NCBI GenBank assembly: GCA_009746045.1
Contig: RPFO01000579.1
Coordinates: forward strand, 682,160-746,159
From: Mesostigma viride
Lineage: Eukaryota > Streptophyta > Mesostigmatophyceae > Mesostigmatales > Mesostigmataceae
Direction: 5' to 3'
DNA length: 64,000 bases
The notes below the pieces were generated by a model. It made no database searches and had not been told where the DNA came from. It saw only the letters and a list, made by a program, of their open reading frames with translations. Every line of letters begins with the position of its first letter. The stretch's first letter is position 1. The translations under genes were made by a program, and so were the position numbers. Positions 21,298-33,200 of this stretch are shown here, in pieces.

Positions 21298-24200
21298 CTA
21301 CGCCTCATTGACCGAAAAAGCTGCGAGCTTGCCCACGACTGACGCATGCACACCATCCATCACCTCGGCAAGACCCCCGGGGGCATCAGCAACGTCACCG
21401 CGTGGGCGTGCCGGGGGCAAACTACAGCCAGCGTTGTTGCAGCCAGCACAACTGTCAGCTGGCGTCGATCCATGATCACGGGCCTCCACGTGCTCTCGCA
21501 CCGCCTCCAAGTCCACAAAGGGCTTGTTCATGCCCCCTGGCTCTCGAAGTGCAGTGTGGAGGAAGGGCATGAAGCGGCTCGTGGCGTTGCCGTCGCCGTA
21601 GAGCAGCGTGGGCTCGAACCGCTTACCTGCGTGCGGGGTGGCCGCGGAGATGGTGACAGCATGGGAAAATGGGAGAGGATGAGAGGGTCGTACACTGAGA
21701 AAAAGGAGAGCAGCGCGGGCTCGAAACGCTTGCCTGCGGGACGGAACCAACCAAAAAAACGAGAGGCGGAAAGAAGCCAGAGTTGCAACTAATAAGCATG
21801 AAGAAATTACATCACGGGACATGGCAATGGAGCGTCCTTCCTAAAATATAGAGCGGACGACGGTGGCGAGGATGAGGGATGGAGCAGTACCAGGCCGGCA
21901 GGATAAGATTAAGCACAACGAGGGGGAAACCGAGGCGCTTACCCGGCAGGGAAGAACAACCCGGCAGAATGCAGAACGGAAGGCAGCCACTCTCATGAGG
22001 GCAGGGTAAAAACAGGCATTCAATTAGTCAAGGCATGCAAATCGAAGACGAATTCAGCTAAGCGAGGCAGTCGATCAGACTGCGCAGCCGACGTTACCTA
22101 TATCGGCCTCCCCTTCAGCCGAAAGCTTCATAAAGCAGCCCCTCACCAGGGGATTACTCCAGGAGTGGATTACGTTACTTCTATCACGAAATTCCCTCTT
22201 CTGCGTTAACACCAAGAAAAAAAAAAACACCACAGCTCAGAGAATATAACTCCACGATAAACCTCCAGCGTGCCTATAGGGCGAGGAGGTCAAGTAAATG
22301 CACAGCTCGCCACAAAATTCTCCCTGAGCGCCGCCCCCCCCACAACGAATGCTCATGCAAGAACTCTACAACGACCTTCAGCCTAAACTGATAGTAGTAT
22401 ACGTTATGTTTATAGTCTACAGTCACAGGGCCTCGCGCTTCTCAGTTCTCACCAAAATTGTCTTTCAGCGCCGCCTCCAGATTTGCCTCCGTCACGTTCT
22501 CCAGCCTCATTAACGACGCCCGCGCGCCCGCCCGGTTGGCCTGCCTGCCCCCGATGCTAATCGAAGGCACCCCCAGCGCGCATGCCTCCCTGGTCCCTGC
22601 GCTACTGTTGCCCACCATGCACCCGCAGCTGCGCATGAGGACTGCAAACTCGGGAAACGGCATCGTGGTCACGGGGCGGATGAGCTGCTGCGGCGCCGCC
22701 ACCCGGCCATCCACTGCCAGGAGGCCGTTCCCTCGTCCCCCCATGACATCTCTCCTGTCCGCCACCATGTCGAGCACATTTTCCCCAGAATCGGGGCCCC
22801 GATCGCGGCTCTCTTGTGCCCTGTTGGAGTCTCCCTCGCCCGCCCCAGTAATGGGCACATCTTTCCAGTCCAACCCCGAGTGGTCATTCCCTTCCGCACC
22901 CTGGGCGCACACATCCTGATCATGTCCCCCCAGATTGCCATTCCCTTCTGCACGGAAGGGCGCAACTCTCCCGGCCTCCCCTGTGTGTACATCGCTCTCG
23001 TCTGCTCCCACATGGCCGTAGTTCCATACCGATGGACCCGGCACCATGCCCGGCATCAAGTAGCCACTGGCCACGTCCCCACTGGCCAAGTTCCCAATGG
23101 CCAGGTTTCCGCTGGGCCCGTTTGCGCGGGGCATGTCTTCAGCGGGCACATTTCCCCCGGGCACGTTGATCCCTGGGATAGCACCATGAGATGCCGGGGG
23201 TTCCATGTCTGCCGCGCCGTCGAGGCCCCCACTTTCTGAGCTGGAGCCTTTCTCCCGCCTGGGACCGGAATGCTGCGCAGATTCTGGGTGGTACCCGTGC
23301 CCACCCCCATGTGGGTTCCGTGGAGCGCAATCATGGGCCGAGCGCCGTGACGGCTGCAAGAAGCGATGAATCTCCGCGATCAGCGCCTTATTCCCAGGGT
23401 CCGTGTTGGGATAGAATAGGAGCGTGCGGAGGCCCATGCGCGTGGCGACGGTCAGGATTATGCGGAACTCCCGCACGGACGCCTCCATGTCGTTCGTGTC
23501 CGGGTGGTGCTGCACGAGGAGGAACTTGCGCGGCTCCACACTGTAGTGCTGCAGGACCTCGTCCTCTGATCGGCTCATCGGCAGGTGGACGTTGCCCAGC
23601 AGGACGTCGTAGGAAGGGCACCCCGCCAGGCACACGCGCGACGGGTGCTCGCCCAGCTGGAGCACGCGCCGGCGCGCCTCCTCGTTGCAGACCAGGTGGA
23701 AGTGGGCCAGCTTTGTGATCGCGTGGCGGAGGACACCGTCGGCGCTCCCGGATAGCTCACCGCCCTCCAGGTGGAGCACGCGGATGCCTGACAGGGAGGC
23801 AGCGGAGACGGCCGCGAACGCATCGTAACGGTCCCTGTTTGGGGGGGGGGGGGGGGGGGGGGGGGCGTGTTACATGAATAAAATGTTACTACTGTACATA
23901 TGCGGTACATACACTGCGCATATACTGTACATAAACTGTAGTATTTGGATGAGATCAAATGGATAAGATGTTAATGTGTTCATGTTAAAGAGATTTGTGA
24001 GACTTGTTGTGCTTTGGTCATGGTGGGTGGGAAGGAGGGGGGGGGGGGGGAGTGGCATGGAGGGAGAGTGTGGGCATAGGGGTGTTGTCTCCTTGATAGG
24101 GGTGTGCTCATATTTATTATCAATTAGTGGTATGTTCTCGTGATGATGGTAATACTCTCATGGGTGGGGGAATATGAGAAAACGAGGATTGACAGCGCTA

Positions 24201-25772
24201 TGTTCTCATGGTAGTGATAGGGGTGGGGGGAATAGGAGGAAATGAGGTAATTCCTGGGTAATTAGGGTTATAAGTACTATGTTCTCATGGTGGTGGTATG
24301 GTATTGGTGAGCCAAGGGTACAAACGTGTTCCGAGAAGAGGCAGGAAGATTGTGTTCAATGGGATCGATGTCAGTCGATCTGTGGGGGCAGGGGGGCGCA
24401 TTTACGGATGTGAGGGGCGGTGCGGTGAGTTGGTCAGAAGCAATAAGACTTGCTTAACCCTTGGACTTTGTCCAACTCCCCCCTATAAACAGGGGCCAGA
24501 TGGAGTAGGTGTTGCTTCATAGGAGTTGCTTAACCCTTGCACTGAGTCCGAATTCCCCTCTGCAGATAGGGGCCAGATGGAATAGGAGTTGCTTAAATGG
24601 CGAGACAAAATGTAGTGTGGGGTAGCGGAAATAAATGCAGCTGAGCTGTCGCTAACAGATGGTGACAATACCACAAAAAGCTACTTGCGTCGTGACGACG
24701 CTTGGAGCTGGCTCCTGGGCACTGCGATGGCATCATGATTCATACATTATTCATTGCTGATGTGAGCTCATGATCCAGCCGAATCGATGACTTTGCTGTG
24801 ATTAAACGGCCGACTCAAAACTATAGCTCATTGATTGAACAAATGACTTCGCTGTGATTGAATGTGCTCAATTAAGCCATAGCTATGATGAAACGAGCAT
24901 GGGGATAACCTCATTCTAATCCAGTTGGGGCCCGATTGAATAGATGCTAGCAGTTAGCCAGCTGTTGTTTGCATGCACCAGGGTGAAGTAAGATGAATAA
25001 AAATAGAAACAGTTGGGAACTTACTGATAGTGTATAGGTGCCTGCGGTCGACTTATAAACATACTAATGAAACATACTAATGAAACGTACTAATGAAACA
25101 TAAAAACTTGCATGCGGACCAGCTCGAAGCATATACATGAAATTGTGACAATGGACACCTGTCGCTGCTGGAAGGCTCGTGTGATAGAGTGTAATCAATA
25201 ATTAGGATATAGTGCAATCATCAATTAGGGTGCTACAAATGCACATTCCATGAGCATTAGGAGACTCTGGTACACTAAGCACACAGCTAGCAGGGGACAT
25301 TAGGACAAGTGGATTGATAAATCAGTAGACCATCTACCCATAGACAATAGCATCGTCAAAGGCCCTGTGGGCACTTAATGGGCATAAAGCCCCGGTTGAG
25401 GATTGCAGCCTAGCTGGGCGATAAAAATAGCATTATCTATGGGGACACCTACCCGTGGACGACGACAATGTCCGGCCTCAGCTGCCGGAAATTGGACGAG
25501 AGTTTGATCATGGCCATCGCGACACTGTCCACCATGGACTCGGAGGAGTCGCCCGCGACCAGCGTGTTGGTGGCGATAGACACGGGATATCGGGCCCGAA
25601 TCGTCTCGACCGTCCAGCCGAACTCCATGAGGAGGTGGCACCCAATCACCAACAGCTGCAGCTCCACCTTGCTGTCCTCATGCAACGCGGCGACGAGCGG
25701 CTCGAGCTTGGACCAATCCGCCCGGTTGGACGTCACCACGCACACCCGGGAACGCTCGTGCTGCTGGCCCAT
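21298..25772 (-). CDS. GNE: Hydrolysing UDP-N-acetylglucosamine 2-epimerase (GNE/NeuC type) with a 219-residue insertion
   Basis: The family converts UDP-GlcNAc to ManNAc (or a related UDP-sugar) and UDP, the first step toward sialic-acid-like nonulosonates. The exons (minus) are 25772-25453, 23834-22453 and 21626-21298: 2031 nt, 676 aa, donors GTAGGT (phase 2) and GTGAGA (phase 1). Residues 9-23 (RVCVVTSNRADWSKL), HGDRYDA at 106-112, HLEGGE at 128-133, D139 and RHAITKLAH line up with human GNE epimerase. D108, E130 and D139 match human D112, E134 and D143, and QHHPDTND matches the QHPVTTD loop. LAGCPSYD, GCMVGNSSAGTRE and LYGDGNA are also kept. There is no ManNAc kinase domain. A 219-residue low-complexity insert (about 270-488) splits the C-terminal domain before MPFPEF. 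An upstream in-frame ATG (25916) could add 48 residues. The exact sugar substrate is inference. Confidence 0.93.
21608..21951 (-). repeat. Echoes of the start of epimerase exon 3
   Basis: The real border (minus) is CAG|GTAAGCGGTTCGAG at 21634-21608. Diverged copies of CAGGTAAGCGxxTCG lie at 21740-21716 and 21951-21926 in the preceding intron. Each keeps the AG and most of the GTAAGC, which looks like a 5' splice site. Confidence 0.8.
22691..23347 (-). other. In-frame 219-residue insertion in the epimerase
   Basis: This part of exon 2 has no counterpart in GNE or NeuC. It is rich in Gly, Pro, Ser and Asp, with short degenerate repeats such as NVPGGNVP and GNLASGDVASG. The frame is open with no splice signals needed, so it is probably translated as a disordered loop on the surface of the C-terminal Rossmann-like domain. 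A cryptic intron is possible but less likely. Confidence 0.7.
23835..25452 (-). other. Epimerase intron 1 (1618 bp)
   Basis: The acceptor (AAACAG|G) is preceded by a run of about 27 pyrimidines (poly-C on the minus strand, 23841-23867). The intron also holds a second poly-G run (24038-24050) and a roughly 100-bp duplication around ggggccagatggaataggag (about 24440-24600). Confidence 0.75.
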
Positions 25773-26444
25773 ATTGCCGGTAAACTTACCGCCTATATAA
25801 GATGTTTTCGACGCGTACACTAGCTGGGAAGGCGGCACTTCAGGTAGCCGGGGCTTTAGCCATGCTCGTCCCAACGCACGCGGATAGTGCTTCTCACGTA
25901 AAATGGCGCCAACCACACTGCGACGAGCTGAGCTGCCTCATTTGTAGGCGACTGTCAATTGTACTGGCCACACGATGCCCGTCGGTCTTTCATATCCCTA
26001 CATGTAAAGACTGTCAATGGTTAATTACGTCAGCGGCGCGCTGTCTCTGCAACCTGCCATTGTCCGCACAGAAGTCACTGCTGACAAGTTACCCAGGGTC
26101 AAATCCAAAGTAATGACCATGATTATCCATCAATCTGTTACGTGTTAATTAATCCATCAAACCAGAGACGAACAGAACGCGCTGGATGCGAGGTATATTT
26201 AGCGACAGGCTGATCCTGAGACGCGCTGCGCAAGCATTCCATTCAGCACGAAATACAGGAAAGCGACACTTTCTATTGCTTTCGACTACCGTAATCTTGC
26301 CCCTAGTGTACCGACCTCCAGTGTAGATAAATCTGTTCTCAATCTCAAATCAAGTGGAGCAATATGGAATTGTTTGAGGACGCCCCGTCCTCACAACCTG
26401 TTGTTGTGTTGTTGTACTGTACTGTAGGAGGTGCCCCACTCAGT

Positions 26445-26687
26445 GTCGGGTACAGGCATTCACGCCTTAAGTTGGGTTCGAGGTTTTGAGGGGGGTCAAC
26501 CCAACTTAAGGCGTGAACCCAACTTAAGGCGTGAATGATTCTACTAAATTCTACTAGTTTGAACTAAAGATACTTTAAAACTTTATTCTGAACTACTTTG
26601 AACTTGGAATGCCGAAACCCTATTTGACCCAACTTAAGGCGTGAACACAACTTAAGCCAACCCAACTTAAGGCGTGAATGCCTGTAC
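26445..26687. mobile_element. MITE with 30-bp inverted repeats and 10-bp TSD
   Basis: The arms at 26449-26478 and 26659-26688 are inverted copies (left arm begins ggtacaggcattcacg). Extra copies of acttaaggcgtgaa lie inside. CCCACTCAGT is repeated at 26435-26444 and 26688-26697. There is no coding capacity. Confidence 0.8.
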
Positions 26688-27667
26688 CCCACTCAGTCAT
26701 TCACGCCTTCAGGCGCGACTCACATCAGGCATGAGGCTTGGTGAACTGCGACGGTGAACTGTAGGTGAACTGGGTCGACGGCCGGGTCGTCGGTCCTATT
26801 ATAAGCACCGGCGCTTCACCGGCCCTTCACGTCTTCGAGTTCTCTGAATCACATGGGCGCAACTCACTGCGCAAGGGTCGCAACCACGTACGTCCAGTCG
26901 AGTACCTAGTGAACTGCTCGCTAGTGATCTGAGTGAACTGGCTCTGGAGGCGCGGGAAGTCGGCCCAGATTTCGCGGGAAAGGCGGGGCGCAAACGTCAC
27001 TGAAGCAAGTGCATGATGCATCCGGGCCAACATGCACGTGTTGTCCAGCCGGCTGTAAACCACTAATTTCTGCACCACTAATTTATCACAGCCGACTACA
27101 GAAATATGATAAAAACGCGCCGTTGACCTGTCGTGCATGTCGCTTCTCCAGCTACCTGTCTGCGTTCGCTTTTTTTGCAAGTTTTTCCAGGTGTTGGTGC
27201 GAGTGCTTCTCTGTCAATATTGTTTCAAAGCCGGTTTGTTTATTGGCTGGGGACGACCCCAGAGCCGCCCGCCGTCACATGCACAAAACATGGCACATGG
27301 CGCAAGAGGCGTTCGGTTATTTACTGGAGAAAATTGGCCCGATCAGCGAGCCGAATCTCCAGACAACAGCGGGCAAGGGCTCCGGTTGGACGTGGTAAGA
27401 CCCGAGCAAATGCTCATGGGTACATTATGAGAATGGCTTTCTCATAGCTGCGACTATGGTACCTTGGAGCGGGTATATGGCATCGCTTCAAACACGTGGT
27501 CCAAAAATGGGGAACGCCCTGGCATTCTGCGAGAACTTGTAGAAACAGCAAACAGCGGGCGTATGTTCCGGTTGGACGCCTATGGTAACCTGGACAGTGT
27601 ATACGTCGTCGCTGGCTCCCTGCAAACACAGTGCCCTGCCCACCCATACGTGCATGTGCACATGTGG

Positions 27668-28327
27668 CATGTGCGCATGCACACGCACATGCACTACACG
27701 CACACGCACACGCACACGCACACGCACACGCACACGCACACGCACACGCACACGCACACGCACACGCACACGCACACGCACACGCACACGCACACGCACA
27801 CGCACACGCACACGCACACGCACACGCACACGCACACGCACACGCACACGCACACGCACGCGCACGCGCACGCGCACGCGCACGCGCACGCGCACGCGCA
27901 CGCGCACGCGCACGCGCACGCACACGCACACGCACACGCACACGCACACGCACACGCACACGCACACGCACACGCACACGCACACGCACACGCACACGCA
28001 CACGCACACGCACACGCACACGCACACGCACACGCGCACGCACACGCACACGCACATCTAGAGTCCCTCCCTCCTCCCTCCCTCCCTCCTCCTCCCTCCC
28101 TCCCTCCCTCCCTCCCTCCCTCCCTCCCTCCCTCCCTCCTCCCTCCCTCCCTCCCTCCCTCCCTCCCTCCCTCCCTCCCTCCCTCCCTCCTCCCTCCCTC
28201 CCTCCCTCCCTCCCTCCCTCCCTCCCTCCCTCCCTCCCTCCTCCCTCCCTCCCTCCCTCCCTCCCTCCCTCCCTCCCTCCCTCCCTCCCTCCCTCCCTCC
28301 CTCCCTCCCTCCCTCCCTCCCTCACAC
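27668..28327. repeat. CACACG/CACGCG and CCTC microsatellites side by side
   Basis: CACACG-type repeats fill about 27690-28055, with a CACGCG island at about 27856-27920. After a short link come CCTC repeats with occasional three-base slips (28066-28323). The long His/Thr, Arg/Val and Pro/Ser frames across it, on both strands, are artefacts. Confidence 0.97.
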
Positions 28328-28540
28328 ACACATTCTTTTCATGGATGGGCATCTGATTTCCCATATTAGAGTGGGCATAAGCAAGAGTTTGTTTAATACC
28401 TTAACTCCTCACTTCATTTTGCAAATGTGAGTCAACTTTTCAGAATTATAATAATGGAAATTCCATTAGCTTACCAATCAGCCAATGTTTTCTAATGCAC
28501 ACGCGTGGCCACCAATGACCAACGACGAAGCAAGCAACGG

Positions 28541-30206
28541 CTACAAGTCATCGAAGAGCGCCTCATTGCCACCGTCATCATCGTCGTCATACCGCTTCCC
28601 CATGACCCCAATGAACTGCGAATAATCCTGCCCACCACTAACATCTGCGCTGCCATCATCCCCATCGTCCTTCTTGACATCCCTGTCTCTCCGCCGCGCC
28701 CGCTTGTCCTTAATCCCGACACCCGTCTCGCTCTCGCGGCCCCTCTCCTCGCCACTGGCCCCTCCCTCGCCCTCCGTCCCCTCCAGGGAATCCGATGACG
28801 GGGGCCGCGCCACGCCCCTGCCAGCTGTCACGATCGTGTCCCTCGGCACGAGCTTGACGGCGATCCGGCGGCGGCGGTTGAGCGTGTCGGGGTCGGCGCC
28901 CTCAGGGAGGACCTCGACGCGGCAGGGGCTGCGCAGGCGAGGCACAAAGTATTCGCCGCCGGCCTCCAGCTGCATATACCGGCGGGGAAAGAAAAAACTA
29001 GGCAAATCGGCAGGTTAAGTAGGCCTGCTACTAAGGTTAAGGTCAAAGTAAAGTTAAGGTTCAGGTGCAGGTTCAGTTTACCTAGACCGGCTTCTAACCG
29101 CAAACTCAAGTGGTTCCTTTCTGAGATAATTTGTCATACACAAGAGATGAAGCACGGTTACTTCAAAAGTGATGAACATGTTGTCGGAAAGGATAAGGGT
29201 GCCGCCATACGAGTTCACAGAACAACGAATCCATTCGTCAAACCTTGGTACTGAATATTTTCTAGGCCATACAAACCCAAACCCATCCTCGGCACCAGTC
29301 ACATGAGCATGAGGTAGAGTAGCATACTGATGAGAAACAATCACAATCACATTATAACCATGACACTTACCACCATTTACTAACCGGCCGACGCATAGCC
29401 ATCTCATCCTCATTTTAAGTATAATATTCACATCCTCGGCGGAGACCCCTTCTCAGTACCACACCATTCGACACTGTTATTACAATACCATGCCATTCGA
29501 CACTGTTATTACAATACCATGCCATTCGACACTGTTATTGCAATGATTGTTGTCATACTTACATCTTACATCCTCGGCGGGGACGTAGCCGTCCAGCTCT
29601 CACCCCATCTCCATACCATACTGACTATGACGATAGCAAATTTAAAACTAATGCTAAATATACTTTCGCTAGTACTGCTAAATATACTTTCACTAGTACT
29701 GCTAAAGATACTTTCACTAGTACTGCTAAATATACTTTCACTAGTACTGCTAAATATACTTTCAATACCACCGCTAAAATCACTACTGCAAATAATACTC
29801 ACATCCTCGGCGGACACGTAGCCGTCCAGCTGGCACCCCATCTCGACAAACATGCCGCCCCGGGGCTTGCCCGCCTCGAGCTCGTCGCTCTCGCTTCCGT
29901 CATCCGCCACAAACTTCTTCACCTTGGCCGCATGCACCTGTCCCTCCTCCAGATCCTGCCCGACAACATGTGTGGAGACATGAGACAAGCAAAGGGGTAA
30001 CAAGGGGCTTGAACAAGTCACAGGTAGACAACAAGGGACGAGGGACGAAAGGCCCCTTGCCTCATCCTGTGGGGTTCCGACCGCGAGCCCCATTGAGTGA
30101 CTCAGTAGAGGCAGAATGATCAACAAAGAGGGTCAGGGGATACCTGGCCCGTGGCCAGATCCTGCGTGTCCTCACGCAGGCACAAAATAATAATAATAAT
30201 AATAAC

Positions 30207-30238
<32 letters not shown>

Positions 30239-33200
30239 CAACACACAGTAGAAACAAGTATGAGTTGACAATGACAGCTGTATGATAAGTAAACACAGCA
30301 GAAACAACAAGGAAACAAGGTGATTAAGTCACAACAGTTACCGAAGGGCTCATCATGGGGTTTACCAAAGGGTGAGACATCAAGCCTCATGCAAGTCCTT
30401 CAGGACCGCACGTGCGGAAATACGCAGAGTACAAATTGCTTCAGGACCGCAAGTGTGAGGCATGAAAAGGTGCACAAAGTCACATACGAACGTAATCAAG
30501 GAATAGATTGACGTCATACAGGGTCAAAAGGCACCTGACATTCGCACCAGTCCTGCGTGTCCCTCGGGGACACTGGAGTCATGAATTAACAGCTAACACA
30601 CAGGCACGCAATAAGACACCCATGACCAGATGAGCAAGTAAACAATTCACTAAACAACTGACGTAATAACAAACTGACTAAGTCAATTAACTGACAAAGT
30701 CACAAATCAACCAAGTCCCCCTCGTAGTGGGCCCACACTCCACGCACAAGCACAGAGTCAGAACTCAGGCGACAAGGAACATTCCCAGTCATGAGCCGCA
30801 ACTTAGCAAAGTTGTTAACCTACGAACCTACGAAAGAGCATAGGGATCTAAAGACACTTACCACCCACCAGCCATCCAACCAACCATCTCCCCAATCCCC
30901 CCCCCCCCCCCCCCCACTCACCACCGCATGTACATTCGCACACATGCACGGATTAATTAACGCACACATATGATCAGCCACCAGCCATCAGCCACCAGCC
31001 ACCACCGTGTCTAAGCACACACACATGCACGCATGCCCCCCCCCCCCCCCCCCCCAAAGTTCTTGGAAAGAAACAAACTAGGCACCTTGAGGCGGAAGCG
31101 CCGCTGCTCCACCTTGCCGCCGCTCTTGAGGGAGAGCCGCAGCGTCTTGCGCCGCGCGTCGACCGCGATCACGCGCACACGCACACGGGTGCCGCGCTCG
31201 AGCCGCCGATCCGTCGGCTTACGCTCGCCGATCTCGCTCACGTGGAGCAGCCCGTCCTGTTATAGAGGGGATGGGCCCACATGCGCATATAAAATGGGTT
31301 GTTTCCCGTGTCAATGGCATGAATACACCCAATACCCATGTCACTCAGGTAGAGAGCCCGTCCTGTTAGAGGGGATGGGTCGATATGCATGAGGCAACCA
31401 TGAGGCAATAATGAGACCACTACTTATATATAACAATACACAACTACTTCTAGAGGCAACAATGAGACCACTACTTATATAACAATACACAACTACTTCT
31501 AGAGGCAACGATGAGACCACTACTTATATAACAATACACAACTACTTATATAGGCAACCATGAGACCACTACTTATACATAGCAATACACAACTACTTAT
31601 ATAGGCAACAATGAGACCACTACTTATATAACAATACACAACAAATACTTATACAGGCAACAATGAGACCTTTACTTATATATGTGTGTATCATGGGTTA
31701 ATACGTGTACCGGTTGAGAACCTTTTCAATGCAAATGACGACGATATAAACCGATCTCGCTCACGCGGAGCCAGCCATCCTGCTATAGAAAGAATGGGTC
31801 AATATGCGTGTACAGTATCATCCAGCGCACAGCTTGTAATGACACCGACACAAACCGATCTCGCTCACGCGGAGCCGTCCTGTCGTGATTCCAATATTTT
31901 GATAGTTTGTCATAAGGATCGCTGCGATGCAGATGTTCAGATGTTCAGATATTCAAAAGTTCAGAAGTTCAGAACACCTGGGAATTGCTTTACTACAATC
32001 GGCCTGGCAGGTGCGGCAGGCAGTCCTATTATATTCATGGGTCCTATTAAACTTTAGGGATCCTACTGTGTTGAATGGTCCTATTATAGTAGCAGTGCAT
32101 GAGTCCTACCATATTACATGGGTCCTATTTCTAAATGGGTCAATGCACGTATCGTTCGTTGGAGCAACGTTCAGGCCAACAGAAAACTGGGTGCTGCAAA
32201 TCTCTCTGTTGGCTCGGTTCACCAATCTCACCCACACGCAGCAGCCTGTGCTTTGCCGATTGGATGAATCGTTTGCAACTACGCCCAAGCAAGCAGACCC
32301 CTGACCCCATGGAGGCCGCCCTCCGGGAGCTAGAATAATACATAGAATAACTATTTGAATAATCATTGATAGCCCAGGGACGGTCACACAAACGAATTGC
32401 AGCGCGCTGGGTGTCGCAACGCCAATCTCAGTCACGGGGAGCTAGCCGTCCCTGATTGGGCGGGCGGGCAGCACATACTGGATAGATTGTGGGGATAGGG
32501 GAAGGTTAGTCTGTATACGGGTGTTTATTTTGTGCTCCCTACCGCCACACGAATGGACCCTGTTCGTCACCTTAACAAGAACGTGGCATCTGGGCACTAG
32601 CAAACCGTCCTGTTAAGATGGGCGGGCAGGCACGTGAAAGGATTGTCGCGAAGCTTTGTTGTAAGCTACTGTGGCATATAATGTTTATTGCAGTACACAG
32701 TGACTAAGCGACTGTTAGCGGATAGGGGGACGCTGTAAGGAAGCTCTGAAGCTTCAATTTTTCTTTCTTACCTAAAAGCTTTTTCATTCCATTCACAGTA
32801 TAACGCCCTTTCCTGCAGGATAAGGGGGACCATGGACATGGATCCATTAGAAACGGTAAGTAGGACCTACCATGTACAATGGCGAGGGGAGGGAAGATTG
32901 CTGTCCTGTTACCGCGGCACAAAGCACCGGATGGTGGCTCAGGATGCTGCCTCGCCCCCCTCCCAAAGCCCGAAAAAAAATAAATAAAAAATGATTGACA
33001 ATACGTATAGTAGCAGTAATGACGATAGTAATAGTGAAACAAAGAATGTGATAAAAGTAATAACAGGAATCTAGATAATAATATTAGGCATCCTTCAACA
33101 GGACATACTTAGGGCTTACGGAGTAGACATATTTGAAATTTTGAACTATGATGGTCCTGCACATGGCAACGATACGCATGACCGAGAAGAACCGGCCCGC

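Larger units (their letters stand above)
25773..28540. other. Intergenic stretch with a MITE and microsatellites; no gene seen
   Basis: This holds the 5' flank of the epimerase gene, a MITE at 26445-26687 and two large microsatellites at 27670-28330. Repeated gtgaactg motifs occur near 26740-26940. The open frames at 27009-27447 overlap each other without recognisable content. Confidence 0.5.

Noticed and set aside
27414-28369. Long frames of His/Thr, Arg/Val, Ala/Cys and Gly/Glu-Arg repeats
   Set aside because: They are readings of CACACG and CCTC microsatellites and appear in several frames on both strands.
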